Shown in pieces: positions 1-8,685 of a DNA stretch of 64,000 bases. The DNA is from Stenotrophomonas africana. Its GTDB lineage: Bacteria > Pseudomonadota > Gammaproteobacteria > Xanthomonadales > Xanthomonadaceae. Below the pieces are notes generated by a model. That model searched no databases and was not told the origin of the DNA. It saw only the letters and a list, made by a program, of their open reading frames with translations. The stretch spans positions 248,001 through 312,000 of the forward strand of contig NZ_JABEME010000002.1 of the NCBI RefSeq assembly GCF_013004645.1. Reading direction: 5' to 3'. The stretch's first letter is position 1. Each line of letters starts with the position of its first letter. The position numbers and the translations under genes are program-made.

Positions 1-1177
1 TGTCAGCGACCTATCTATGATTTTGTCGGCCAGTAAGAAGGGCATTGATCGTGTGCGTCGACGATTAGAGCTTGGCGAGATCGCGATCAGAACTGGTGAA
101 TGTGAGGAGCTCTCCGGCCGTGACGTTGCCACATTGGTTGGCATCCAGAAGGGGTTGCAGCGAGGAGTGCTAGCAAAGCACCAGCTGACAAGGAGGGGCT
201 TGATTCAGCACAGCTGCCGGTACAGGGAGGTTCGTCGCTACGTCGTCCTGGACGCACGTGATTTCATCCCATATCTCATTTGTCTGATGTGCCAGACACT
301 CGCTAATCCTCAGTCGGCAATGGAGATCTCTGTGGACTGTGTTGAAGCGCACCCGGTTGACCCGTTGAAAAGGCGTGTCATATGGGACAAGTACAGGGCC
401 GGGCGGCAACAGGTGCTAGACGTAAGTGCAGATGGCCGTTACTCAGTTCCTGCTCTGGTAGACGATATCACTCAAAAAACTCGCGTCCTACGCCCGATTG
501 CTGGTGACTTTTCAGCGCGCTTGTTCATCAGTCCTTTCGGGGCGGGAGCGAGGACTCCTAATGTCCAGGGTTGGCACAACGCGCTGGCCGAATTTATCAA
601 GGAGCATGATCTTCCGGACTTCAACTTCGTCGACATTCGCGCGTCTGGTGCAGAAGCTCTGAGTACATCCGGTGTTGGAATTGAGTCCATTCAGAGGAAG
701 ATGCAGCACAGCCATCCTAGGACAACGCAGCGGTACCTGAGTCAGCATCCTCCCTCGTCACAAGCTCGAAGAAGAGTTGCGACGTTCATTGGCAAGGTTC
801 TGGAAGAGGCCAGGCGTCCAACTGTGCGTCGCTACGAAACAGTGACGGGTTTGCAGTGCTCTGATCCATCTTCGGGGGTCGCGCCGCAGTCAATTGTTGG
901 GAAGGAGTGTCTCCAGTACCTGCAGTGCGCGACATGTCCCAATAGCATTGTGGTGATTGACAGCGCGAAGCATGTGTCCAGGATGCTCGCGACACTAAGT
1001 TCGCTAGAGCGAATGAAGAAGGAGGCCACTAAATCAGTCGATGTCCGAGCACGCTATCTGGCAGCTTTTGAGGAAACGCACCAAGTCCTGCTGGCATTAC
1101 TGGAAAGGATTCCCAAAAGAGTGCTTGAAGTAGCGAGGCCGCTCGCTCTGAAGATCCCGCATCTGAGTATGGAGTGA
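1..1177 (+). CDS. Tyrosine recombinase, TnpA-like (5' end outside window)
   Basis: The C-terminal part of a tyrosine-type site-specific recombinase. The frame is open to the window edge, so the true start is probably upstream; the first in-window ATG is at 17. The catalytic-domain signature is visible near residues 205-240 (counted from that ATG): DIRASGAEAL followed by MQHSHPRTTQRYL, giving the box-II arginine, the histidine and the nucleophilic tyrosine. A Cys-rich tail follows near residues 298-310 (CLQYLQCATC). The stop lies 3 nt before the next recombinase start, so the two are probably one operon. Size and order match Tn554-type tnpA-tnpB-tnpC modules. Which element it mobilises is not known. 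Confidence 0.8.
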   Translation, partial: VSDLSMILSASKKGIDRVRRRLELGEIAIRTGECEELSGRDVATLVGIQKGLQRGVLAKHQLTRRGLIQHSCRYREVRRYVVLDARDFIPYLICLMCQTLANPQSAMEISVDCVEAHPVDPLKRRVIWDKYRAGRQQVLDVSADGRYSVPALVDDITQKTRVLRPIAGDFSARLFISPFGAGARTPNVQGWHNALAEFIKEHDLPDFNFVDIRASGAEALSTSGVGIESIQRKMQHSHPRTTQRYLSQHPPSSQARRRVATFIGKVLEEARRPTVRRYETVTGLQCSDPSSGVAPQSIVGKECLQYLQCATCPNSIVVIDSAKHVSRMLATLSSLERMKKEATKSVDVRARYLAAFEETHQVLLALLERIPKRVLEVARPLALKIPHLSME

Positions 1178-1180
1178 TCT

Positions 1181-2965
1181 ATGAATAGGGTCCGCTCTGC
1201 GCCAGAGAAGGTTGATTTCGATCTCACAAAATTTGGTGTCCGGTATGAAGACGGCTGCTGGGAGCTCCGTCAGTACGTCGTTGGCGATTCCTATCATAGG
1301 GTCTGTTTAGACTTTCATAAGCTTCCCTCCGCTTGGAGGTCTTCCGCGAAAGACTACTTTGCTAAAACCCTTCTAGGGTTGGTTCCGCGGGCGTCGACTA
1401 TCCCATTGACGTTGAGAGAGCGGTTCTACGCCATCAAGTCTTTCGCCGTCTGGTGTAAGGAGCACGGCGCTGCGTCGCCCAAAGAAATTGATTCTGAGCT
1501 GATTGAGTATTGGGGCCGCGAGGTTGTCGGATTTCAGAAGGGTAGGCGGATCACGCCACGTGCGGAGGGCTGTAGGTCTGCGAACGTGGAGGATTTTCTG
1601 AGAGGACATACTGACTGTTCTGTCGAGGTACGGGCGGCCTGCTCTGCGGTCGCGCAGCGATCGCGCAAGAGAATTAGGATGGCTGGGAATGAGGCCGGAA
1701 CAGACGCTCTCGGCGAGGATCTGATTCTAAGGGTGCTGAGGGACGCACTGGTGGTGGTACAGGAGGACGCACCGGAGGTACTTAGGCTCGTCAGCAAGTT
1801 TGCCGGACCCAGGGCCACAAGGACTGCCAGACGTGGACGTCGTCATTGGCACTCAGAGTGGGTAGGGGATCGGCCGAACTTTAGCTCTGAGGCCATGAAG
1901 AGGCTTGGAGAGCGCACGTGTTTGAGCGAAGAGCGAATGATTGGGACGGTGATCGGAGCTGCTATCGCGGTGATCGCGCTGCTTTCGGTTATGCGAACGT
2001 CTGAGTTGCAGCGACTATGTGTCGGGTGTGTTGAGAAAGAGGGTGACGGTGAGTTCGGCAGTTGGGTCATCAAAGGAATTCTCGCCAAAAGTGGGCGTGC
2101 CCACACTTGGATAGTCGTCCCAGAGGTCAAAGCTGCTGTGGAGGCAATTGAACTATTGGGGGCAGAAGTACGAGCTAATAGCGGCACTAAGGCGCTCCTG
2201 GCGGCGCGAGTGGTGAGCAGAAAACCGTATCTAAGTGGCCGGACGCGCGCACCATCTAAGGTTGCATGGGCTTCGATGTTGCTATGCAGGGTGAGAGAAT
2301 TCGCTCAGCTGTCGTGCCCTGAGGGAGGAACGGCGCTGGAGCACCTGACTTTTCGGAAGACCAGGAGGTTCTTAGCCCGATTCGTTGCAAGGCGAGATCG
2401 CTCCAGTCTCGGCGCCCTCGCATTTCAGTACGGACACTTGGATGCGCAGATCACTGATACGTACTATGTCGGCAACGACCCAGAGCTAACCAAGCTACTG
2501 AACGAAGAATCCAGCTTAGAAGTGATCAGGGCCATGGAGGATCTTGCGCGCTCTGATTCAGTACATACGAATGTTCCTGCTGAAGTGATGGAAGCGACTA
2601 GGCAGAGGATCGAAGCTGTACTGTCGCGCGTGAGTACCCAGAAGGAGGTGTTTCGAATGCTGGGTGCCGGGGTTGTCCTGGGTCCTTGCGATTGGGGATA
2701 CTGCTTCTACCGGCAAGAGCGATCGAAGTGCGAGGGGAATGAAGACGGACCGAACAAGGCAAATAGAACTCCAACTACCTGTGCGAGCTGCTTGAACTTC
2801 GCAGCGACGCCTCGGCATGCCGAGTGGTGGAGGCGGCGCGTTGCTGACTTGGAAGAGTTCGCCAGGTTTCGAGGAACTCCGGCGCAGTCCAAGAGGATCG
2901 CCGCTGAGAGATTGGCACAGGCAGTGAAGATTCTCTCTGTTATTGGGGGAAGTGATGAACCGTGA
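1181..2965 (+). CDS. Tyrosine recombinase, TnpB-like
   Basis: A 594-residue tyrosine recombinase, close to the length of Tn554 TnpB (about 630). The first catalytic arginine is probably in MRTSELQRL near residue 272. Box II is around LTFRKTRRFLARF near 390, and the His/Tyr part is YGHLDAQITDTYY near 420-428. The last 90 residues hold spaced cysteines (CDWGYCF, SKCEG, TTCASCLNF) that look like a zinc-binding or DNA-binding appendix seen in this recombinase group. It starts 3 nt after the preceding recombinase stop and overlaps the next gene by 11 nt, so the three are translationally linked. Base composition is lower in G+C than the core genes, fitting a mobile element. Confidence 0.85.
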   Translation: MNRVRSAPEKVDFDLTKFGVRYEDGCWELRQYVVGDSYHRVCLDFHKLPSAWRSSAKDYFAKTLLGLVPRASTIPLTLRERFYAIKSFAVWCKEHGAASPKEIDSELIEYWGREVVGFQKGRRITPRAEGCRSANVEDFLRGHTDCSVEVRAACSAVAQRSRKRIRMAGNEAGTDALGEDLILRVLRDALVVVQEDAPEVLRLVSKFAGPRATRTARRGRRHWHSEWVGDRPNFSSEAMKRLGERTCLSEERMIGTVIGAAIAVIALLSVMRTSELQRLCVGCVEKEGDGEFGSWVIKGILAKSGRAHTWIVVPEVKAAVEAIELLGAEVRANSGTKALLAARVVSRKPYLSGRTRAPSKVAWASMLLCRVREFAQLSCPEGGTALEHLTFRKTRRFLARFVARRDRSSLGALAFQYGHLDAQITDTYYVGNDPELTKLLNEESSLEVIRAMEDLARSDSVHTNVPAEVMEATRQRIEAVLSRVSTQKEVFRMLGAGVVLGPCDWGYCFYRQERSKCEGNEDGPNKANRTPTTCASCLNFAATPRHAEWWRRRVADLEEFARFRGTPAQSKRIAAERLAQAVKILSVIGGSDEP

Positions 2966-3317
2966 GTGTCTTTTGACCGAGTTCGAGCTGCAGCTGGCGG
3001 CTTGGAGGGCGGGTGGCAGAAAGCCATCAGTTAGATCGGTCGCAGAAGGCTGTGGGATCTCGAGACAGTCCGTCTATCGGTCCCATCAATGCGTGGTTGC
3101 GAAGATTGCTGAGCTCTCAGACCCGCAAAAGCGCGAAAGGGACGTAGCCTTGAAAATCGATCTTCTTCGAGAGCGACTCAGGCGCGAAGTTGAGAAGGTC
3201 GGGATTCTCACCACGTTGTGTGGTGAGCTGGCAGCGGCCCTGCATGATGCCCGTGAGGAGCTGGCCTTTGCGCAGTCAACGGTTGAGCGACTCCGAATGA
3301 AGAAGGGGCGAGGATGA
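2955..3317 (+). CDS. TnpC-like small coiled-coil protein of recombinase trio
   Basis: A 120-residue protein and the third gene of the recombinase module. The start ATG at 2955 lies in the end of the upstream gene and has a GGGGGAAG stretch before it. Residues 25-45 look like a helix-turn-helix (KPSVRSVAEGCGISRQSVYR). The rest is charged and helical (KIDLLRERLRREVEKVG), probably coiled coil. Tn554 TnpC is 125 residues, is the third gene of its operon and influences transposition orientation and efficiency; here that role is inferred from position, size and architecture only. Confidence 0.7.
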   Translation: MNRECLLTEFELQLAAWRAGGRKPSVRSVAEGCGISRQSVYRSHQCVVAKIAELSDPQKRERDVALKIDLLRERLRREVEKVGILTTLCGELAAALHDAREELAFAQSTVERLRMKKGRG

Positions 3318-3368
3318 GGTTCAGCAAGCCTGTAGCCACAATCTGAGGACCTTTGTGCCGATGCCTGG

Positions 3369-3815
3369 TCAGTTCTCTGGCTGGAATTCAGTAAGCGCAG
3401 CCCTCAAGACTTGGTGGGGCACTGTTGCGAGCAGCTCTGCAGGCGTTCGCCCATCCAGAAGGGCATGGCCGGAGAGAAACCATTCAATCTCTGACCAACC
3501 AGTGGTTCGACCCTTGGCGTCGAGAAACTGGCCGGTGCGCCGAATCGATCCAAGGATCTCTGCGAGGCATTGGACCGGCTTGCCATCGCAACCGAACTGC
3601 CAAGGTGGAAAGTGCCAGCTGCCGCCCGAGTCAGGTAGATAGGCTGCCAGAAGTCTTCCTTCACGAAACCACCGCATAGCGAATGGCGCTTGGCCGCTTC
3701 GCCCGTCGCTAAGAGCTCGCTCGACTTGGGTTGCAGTCGGCCATCGGGTGGCGAGGTCCGTTCGCCGCGCGACTGCAAGATGCTCTAGTGAGATCGGGCT
3801 TCCAATGCTTCGCAT
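3369..3815 (-). CDS. Orphan antitoxin-like protein (Xre/MbcA/ParS toxin-binding-type C-terminus)
   Basis: A 148-residue protein from ATG at 3815 (GGAG upstream); a GTG at 3845 would add ten residues. The C-terminal half ends in GHALLDGRTPAELLATVP followed by an A/E-rich helix. This resembles the toxin-binding domain of Xre/MbcA/ParS antitoxins (DUF2384), where a xGxTPxELL segment follows a helix. The central part has aromatic residues (WHFPPWQFG). No RES-type toxin is visible beside it, so it is an orphan or uses a distant partner. A shorter relative of its C-terminus lies at 4777-4962. Family assignment is by eye and only moderate. Confidence 0.55.
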   Translation of the reverse strand: MRSIGSPISLEHLAVARRTDLATRWPTATQVERALSDGRSGQAPFAMRWFREGRLLAAYLPDSGGSWHFPPWQFGCDGKPVQCLAEILGSIRRTGQFLDAKGRTTGWSEIEWFLSGHALLDGRTPAELLATVPHQVLRAALTEFQPEN

Positions 3816-3893
3816 AGAGGTTAGCTCCGGCTGAGTGAGGAACACTCAAGGGGGTTGGCACAGGTTGTCGAGACGACAAGTCCGTGCGATGGA

Positions 3894-3986
3894 TGGTGCC
3901 CCCGGTCGGGCTCGAACCGACACAAGCCGCTTATCTGGCGCTGACGGGTTATAAAACCGCTGCTCTACCTATTGAGCTACAGGGGC
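3894..3986 (-). tRNA. Atypical tRNA with long variable arm, anticodon read as UAU
   Basis: On the minus strand the acceptor arm is GCCCCTG/CGGGGGC with discriminator A and encoded CCA. The D arm is GCTC/GAGC and the T arm is GTCGG-TTCGAGC-CCGAC. The anticodon arm GCGGT-TTTATAA-CCCGT has one mismatch (T31/C39) and places TAT at 34-36, nominally Ile (AUA). About 22 nt between anticodon and T stems can form a bulged variable arm, giving 93 nt in all. Class II tRNAs are normally Leu, Ser, Tyr or Sec, so the isotype is unresolved. The 3' end faces the recombinase trio, making it a candidate attachment site. Confidence 0.75.
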
Positions 3987-4037
3987 ATGTCAACGGACGA
4001 TGCCTCCGTATTCGGTGATATGAAGCGAAGATCTCTT

Positions 4038-4277
4038 TCATAGGGCACCATCGCCGGCGAGAAGATCCCGGTTGAGCTCCGCAACCCGGACGACATCCAG
4101 GAAGACGGTTTCGGCCAGATAGATCGACAACTGTCGTAGGAGGCTATCTCTAAATGCGTCAGCGCCTGAGTCGCGCTCCGTCACGCCCAGTCGGAAGTCG
4201 GTCACGGCCTGAACCTCCGGACCAGATACTCCATCCCGGACCTCACGAACGGACCAACTCAAGATCACTTCGATCAT
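4038..4277 (-). CDS. Small hypothetical protein
   Basis: A 79-residue acidic protein with no family I recognise. The start is supported by GAGGAGAC placed a few bases before the ATG at 4277. The sequence is mixed hydrophobic and charged with no membrane segment or obvious motif (for example SIYLAETVFLDVVRVAEL). It lies alone between the atypical tRNA and an XRE regulator in low-G+C accessory DNA. The function is unknown; the good ribosome binding site is the main evidence that it is real. Confidence 0.5.
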   Translation of the reverse strand: MIEVILSWSVREVRDGVSGPEVQAVTDFRLGVTERDSGADAFRDSLLRQLSIYLAETVFLDVVRVAELNRDLLAGDGAL

Positions 4278-4434
4278 CTTGTCTCCTCATCCGGCGGGAT
4301 GCGGCCAATACCCAAGCGCAAAGCCGGCCAAGCACACGGGGTTAGCTGGACGGGTCCGCCTGATACTACATGATTTTCGTGTAATCGGTGAGTGAGTCAT
4401 ACCGTACCTATCGCCCAAGCTTGGCGATGGTTCG

Positions 4435-4689
4435 ATGGCCCGAAAAACGATCTACCAGGCCGAGTATAGAAGCCTGATCGAAGCCCTGCGGCGTCGACGT
4501 GAGGCGCTTGCAAGAAGTCAGACGGAGGTCGCGAAGGCACTGGGCTGGTCTCAGCAGGCCCTGTCGGCAGTAGAAGCAGGAGCGCGCCGTCTCGACATCA
4601 TTGAATTTGTTCAGCTATGCCGGGTGCTCGAAATCTCTAAGGAAGACGCATTTGCACTCCTAACACATCTCCATTCCGACTCGGTCTGA
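4435..4689 (+). CDS. XRE-family helix-turn-helix regulator
   Basis: An 84-residue single-domain DNA-binding protein. Residues 25-65 form a classic XRE helix-turn-helix: SQTEVAKALGWSQQALSAVE followed by LCRVLEISKEDAFALL. It lacks any effector or peptidase domain. The start ATG is at 4435 after TTGGCGATGGTTCG; the ribosome site is weak. It sits between a small hypothetical gene and the remnant of an antitoxin-like gene, so it may regulate neighbouring accessory genes or be the DNA-binding half of a decayed toxin-antitoxin locus. The target is unknown. Confidence 0.8.
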   Translation: MARKTIYQAEYRSLIEALRRRREALARSQTEVAKALGWSQQALSAVEAGARRLDIIEFVQLCRVLEISKEDAFALLTHLHSDSV

Positions 4690-4725
4690 TGCTCAGGGAA
4701 TGTGCTGCAAAGTTGCTCCATCTAA

Positions 4726-4962
4726 GGCCAGAGAGGGCCGCACCAAACAGGATCGCGTCCCTTCCCTGCGGGCATCGTGCGAATTCTGCACGAAAGTGGT
4801 CTGTTCCTGGGCGCCCAAGGTCGCTCCACCGGCAGGGGCAAAGTTGAGTGGCTCATGACTGGTCATGTGCTTCTCGAGACTCGCGCTCTCATTGAGGTGC
4901 TTCAAACGGACCCAAGACGCGCGCTGATGGCCGCTAAGCGGGAGTTTCAGGGCAGTCAATAG
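4726..4962 (+). pseudogene. Fragment related to the antitoxin-like gene at 3369-3815
   Basis: The frame is open from 4726, with a possible GTG start at 4777. The 61 residues from there align along their length with the C-terminus of the antitoxin-like protein at 3369-3815: GLFLGAQGRSTGRGKVEWL against GQFLDAKGRTTGWSEIEWF, then GHVLLETRALIEVLQ against GHALLDGRTPAELLA. The N-terminal half is missing, so this is most likely a decayed or recombined second copy. A short functional protein cannot be excluded. Confidence 0.55.
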
Positions 4963-5340
4963 AGGCTACTCCACGCGTCGCATCATTTGGTGTCATGTGT
5001 CGCGTGCAGACTTTCGACAAAGAATCCTACTTGAGCAACGTTTCGCACGTCATCTTCCAGTTAAAGAGAGTATGAATTGTTTGAGACTTAGTAAGCTCAA
5101 GTCATTGGAATTGCCCAGGAATAGCGGAAATGGTGCGGTGCCGTTGTTGCTCCATGCACGCAGCACTGTACGGGTAAATCAGTGGAGCCCAACCTCTGCT
5201 CAGGCAGACGCAGAGGCGACGGAAGGAATCCAGATTGCCTTACCGGTCCCCTGACGCCTAAGTGCGGCAGCCGGCTGTGGCACACGTGAAGCATGTTGTG
5301 ATTGTGACGGGACAAGCTGTTTGCTCCGCAAGAGTTCCAA
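4963..5340. other. Intergenic, no supported gene
   Basis: A low-G+C spacer between the antitoxin-like fragment and the end of the ABC operon. Short open frames are present, but none has a convincing ribosome site or a recognisable protein. No strong hairpin was seen. Confidence 0.4.
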
Positions 5341-6036
5341 CTACACGGCAGCGAACTCGCCCACTGGCTTGATCAAATCTGACAAATGGCCATCCACGAT
5401 GTGTACGTTTCGAGCGGCTTGAAGGGCCAGCTCCTGATCATGAGTCACCATGATGATCGTCGTACCCGCGATGTTGATCTCTTGGAGCAGCTCGAGGACG
5501 CCCCGCGCCATCTCTGTATCGAGATTACCGGTTGGTTCGTCGGCAAGCAGTAGCCTCGGACTGCCGGCGAGGGCTCGCGCAATGGCGGCTCTCTGTTGCT
5601 GCCCGCCTGACAGCGTGCTGGGGTAGTGGTTAGCTCTTGAGCCGAGGCCGACTCTCTCAAGGACGCTGATGATCCTTTGCTTACGATCCTTCGCGTCAAG
5701 GCCTCGATATCTCAAGGGGACGTCAACGTTGTCGTAGAGCGTCAGGTCAGGAATCAGGTTGAATCCTTGGAAGATGAATCCGACCTTCTCATTTCTGATC
5801 CGGCTGCGCTCGCGATCACCCAAGCGGGACACATCCTGCCCATCTAGCGCATAGGTGCCGCCGGAAGATTCCTCAAGAAGGCCTGCAATGTTGAGAAACG
5901 TCGATTTTCCAGAGCCGGAAGGACCTGTTACCGCTACGAACTCGCCCTCTTGCACGTGTAGATTTAGCTCCCTAAGCGCATGCGTCTGTACCTGTTGGAT
6001 CTGAAATACCTTGCTAAGCCCTTGCATCTTGAGCAT
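5341..6036 (-). CDS. ABC transporter ATP-binding protein, MacB/LolD type
   Basis: A 231-residue ATPase; the ATG at 6036 (AAGGTGCGAC upstream) fits the family start better than the longer frame. The Walker A GPSGSGKST, Q-loop FIFQGFNLIP, signature LSGGQQQRAAIARAL, Walker B LLLADEPTGNLD and H-loop VTHD are all intact. This is the profile of the MacB/LolD/FtsE group that works with FtsX-like permeases. It is the last gene of a minus-strand run with two such permeases and, further upstream, a lanthipeptide synthetase. In RiPP clusters such systems usually export product or protect the producer; that role here is inference from position. Confidence 0.9.
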   Translation of the reverse strand: MLKMQGLSKVFQIQQVQTHALRELNLHVQEGEFVAVTGPSGSGKSTFLNIAGLLEESSGGTYALDGQDVSRLGDRERSRIRNEKVGFIFQGFNLIPDLTLYDNVDVPLRYRGLDAKDRKQRIISVLERVGLGSRANHYPSTLSGGQQQRAAIARALAGSPRLLLADEPTGNLDTEMARGVLELLQEINIAGTTIIMVTHDQELALQAARNVHIVDGHLSDLIKPVGEFAAV

Positions 6037-6084
6037 GTCGCACCTTGTCGTTTGCCGACTAAGGGTCGGCACGTGGGAAATGGA

Positions 6085-7299
6085 TCAGAGTGAGCGGATA
6101 GCTTGTACAGGCGTGACTGCTGATGCCTTCAGAGCTGGGGCCAAGACTGCGGCCTGGCCTAGCAGCCACAGTGCCATGGCACTGACCGGAAGGTAGATTG
6201 CCGGCAGCCTAGGCAACTCGTAGAACCGCATCAGACCAAGATTCATCGCGTAAGAAAGAGCCACGCCAACCGCAATGCCAATACTGACGATCAGGAAGTT
6301 CTCGATCTGGAAGTAGCGCAAAATGTCCGACCGAGTGGCTCCCAACGCGCGCCGAATACCGATCTGCTTTCGGCGCTGCTCTACCCAGTAGCTGGCCAAG
6401 CCCACTATGCCTAACGCAGTGGCTCCAAGAAGGGCAATGATCACCGCGGCAAGCAGCCCCATCATGACCTTGGCGCTGCGGAAATAGTCTGATCTGAGTT
6501 CGGATACCGGGCGACTGGCAGATTGATCAAAGACCACATCAGGTGCGGCAGCGGATACGACCTTCCCCACTTGACCGAAAATTCGCGGAAGATCTTTCGG
6601 ATTGGCTTGCACCAAGTACCTGCCTGCGAGCTGTGGCCCAGCGACGGCTGGAACGATGAGCGACCAATCATTGCCCAATGCCTCTCCACCGCCGGGTTGC
6701 GAGACGACAAGGTGGTCGACGACACCAATTACAGTGAAACGGGTATCCATCGCCCACACGCTTTGACCAATTGCGCTTTGCCCTGGCCAATAGCGATCAG
6801 CCAATTGCCGAGTCACCAGCACAGGCGCGTTGGACGGGACGAACTGCGCGATGGGCGCATACTCGGCCGGCTCTGGCATACGGCCAGACACCACATTCAA
6901 ACCGAGGGCCTTCAGCGCCACAGCGTCCCCAAGATAGAAATCCAGCACTCCGCCAGAGCGCTCAAGCGCCTCGTCGATGTTCACACCAGCACGCACACCG
7001 GGATCGCCAAAGGGGACGGCACTGATGACGCCCACAGCCTGCACACCCGGAATGGCGCGGATAGCGTCTATTACACGCGCGTTGATGTCATTTGCATTCT
7101 CTGCACTGAATCCCGTCAGTTGGACGATCCCAAGTGATTGCTCCTGAATGCCGCTATCAAGGTTGAGCGCTCGATTCTTTTCCATGAACATGAAGATCGC
7201 GTTGCACAGAACCGCACATGCCAAAGCTATCTCAATAGCGATCAAGAACGTAGACAATTTGTGCTTCTTCAGCGCCGCGACGATGATTCCAACTTGCAT
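6085..7299 (-). CDS. FtsX/MacB-like ABC permease (second subunit)
   Basis: A 404-residue permease starting at the ATG at 7299 (GAGGGAAG upstream). It has an N-terminal membrane helix (STFLIAIEIALACAVLCNAI), a large periplasmic MacB-type core domain, and three C-terminal helices containing GIRRALGATRSDILRYF, the FtsX-family cytoplasmic loop. It starts 11 nt after the stop of the paralogous permease upstream and is followed by the MacB-type ATPase, so the three form one transporter. The periplasmic domain may handle a peptide substrate; the link to the lanthipeptide is contextual. Confidence 0.88.
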   Translation of the reverse strand: MQVGIIVAALKKHKLSTFLIAIEIALACAVLCNAIFMFMEKNRALNLDSGIQEQSLGIVQLTGFSAENANDINARVIDAIRAIPGVQAVGVISAVPFGDPGVRAGVNIDEALERSGGVLDFYLGDAVALKALGLNVVSGRMPEPAEYAPIAQFVPSNAPVLVTRQLADRYWPGQSAIGQSVWAMDTRFTVIGVVDHLVVSQPGGGEALGNDWSLIVPAVAGPQLAGRYLVQANPKDLPRIFGQVGKVVSAAAPDVVFDQSASRPVSELRSDYFRSAKVMMGLLAAVIIALLGATALGIVGLASYWVEQRRKQIGIRRALGATRSDILRYFQIENFLIVSIGIAVGVALSYAMNLGLMRFYELPRLPAIYLPVSAMALWLLGQAAVLAPALKASAVTPVQAIRSL

Positions 7300-7310
7300 G
7301 GCATCTTCCC

Positions 7311-8630
7311 TCAAAGCAGTTTCAGTTGGGCAACTGGCTGGATGGAACTCGCTCGATACGCAGGGATAGCACCCGCCAAGAGGCTTGTGAGCAAAGAAAG
7401 AACGAATGTTGCCAAGAACATTGCGGTGTCCAGGTGGACAAGATCGGCATAGGCGACTGGCTGAATGCGAATCGTCCACAGGCCGAGTAACGTTAGGAAC
7501 AAACCAAGTACGCCGCCCAAGGCGCCGATTACGCCGGCCTCGACCAAGCATTGCGTGAAGACAGCTAGTCTGCTTGCCCCCAACGCACGGCGGAGGCCTA
7601 TCTCCCCGCTGTGTCTCATGAACTTTGCGAGCAGCAGGCCGACTACGTTTGCGAGGCAGATCAGAAGGAAGGCGAAGGCTAAGGCCGTCTGAACTTTTAC
7701 ATCGCTGGGTACGACCTGATTGAAGTCCAGCCATCCCATTAAGGATCTCAATCGGGTGTTATCGTCATGTTTGATGCGTCCTAAACGCTTCTGCTCAGCA
7801 GCATAATTGCGGAGGAAGCGATCGTAGTCCTGAACGCGCTGCGGACCACTTAGCTTTACCCACAGCGCAACGGCGACGCAGGGCGAGCCTTCCAGCACAC
7901 CTGGGCGATCTGGGGTGGCCCAGCAAGTGAATGGTTGGAAGTCGCCCTCATTGATTTCGAGGCTAGCTGAAAGAGGTAGAAACACGTCGTCCGCGGCGCC
8001 GTAGAAACCTGAGGTCTCGCCGCCAGAGAAGCGTCCGCCTCTGATCTTGTAGAACAGCGGGGAAGGGCGCCATGGGCCTAGAACGCCAATGATCTGAAGA
8101 TTCGTATCTTTGACCCTGAGGCTCTGACCGATGCTGTTGCGGCCGCCGAATAACTTCTGGTTAAGTCGGTCGGAGATCACTGCCACACGACTGCGACGTG
8201 CGTCATCCTCGGCAACCCAAGTCCGCCCGTACTGTAGCGGTACATCGAACATGGTGAAGAAATCTGCGGTTGTCGATATCGAAGAGATCATCAGCGGTGC
8301 TGCGCCAGGAATCTCTGATCTAACCTTGGCAGGATTCGAGACCACCAGAGTCTGGCTATCCGCCTGCTTAGCGGACCACAGGTCGAACGCAGTCTTGTAG
8401 TCCATAACATCATAGGGTTCTCGCCCCTTGGACTCGGGATTCACATCGACCTGTGGGTAGTAGATGTCACCACTCTTGCCTGGAAGAGGATCTCCAGACA
8501 GGAGATGCATGACTGTAAGGGTTGTCATGCTCGCTCCAATGCCAACTGCTATCGCTAGGATCATTAAGCCAGTAATGACCTTGTTCCTTGCTGCGTTGTG
8601 CAGAGCAACCTTCACATAGTAGCTAAACAT
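7311..8630 (-). CDS. FtsX/MacB-like ABC permease (first subunit)
   Basis: A 439-residue inner-membrane permease with GGAGC ahead of the ATG at 8630. The N-terminal helix (VITGLMILAIAVGIGASMT) is followed by a MacB_PCD-like periplasmic region of about 260 residues. A C-terminal three-helix FtsX domain has the loop GEIGLRRALGASRLAVF. It is similar in plan to the next gene but not a close copy, as in heterodimeric MacB-type permeases. It lies in the same orientation as the exporter and LanKC genes upstream, with a 55-nt spacer, so the locus may be a single transcript or have an internal promoter. Confidence 0.88.
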   Translation of the reverse strand: MFSYYVKVALHNAARNKVITGLMILAIAVGIGASMTTLTVMHLLSGDPLPGKSGDIYYPQVDVNPESKGREPYDVMDYKTAFDLWSAKQADSQTLVVSNPAKVRSEIPGAAPLMISSISTTADFFTMFDVPLQYGRTWVAEDDARRSRVAVISDRLNQKLFGGRNSIGQSLRVKDTNLQIIGVLGPWRPSPLFYKIRGGRFSGGETSGFYGAADDVFLPLSASLEINEGDFQPFTCWATPDRPGVLEGSPCVAVALWVKLSGPQRVQDYDRFLRNYAAEQKRLGRIKHDDNTRLRSLMGWLDFNQVVPSDVKVQTALAFAFLLICLANVVGLLLAKFMRHSGEIGLRRALGASRLAVFTQCLVEAGVIGALGGVLGLFLTLLGLWTIRIQPVAYADLVHLDTAMFLATFVLSLLTSLLAGAIPAYRASSIQPVAQLKLL

Positions 8631-8685
8631 CTAAGCAACGCTCCTTTGCTGTCCCGCCTTCTAAGCGACGGCCCACGGATCTCTA

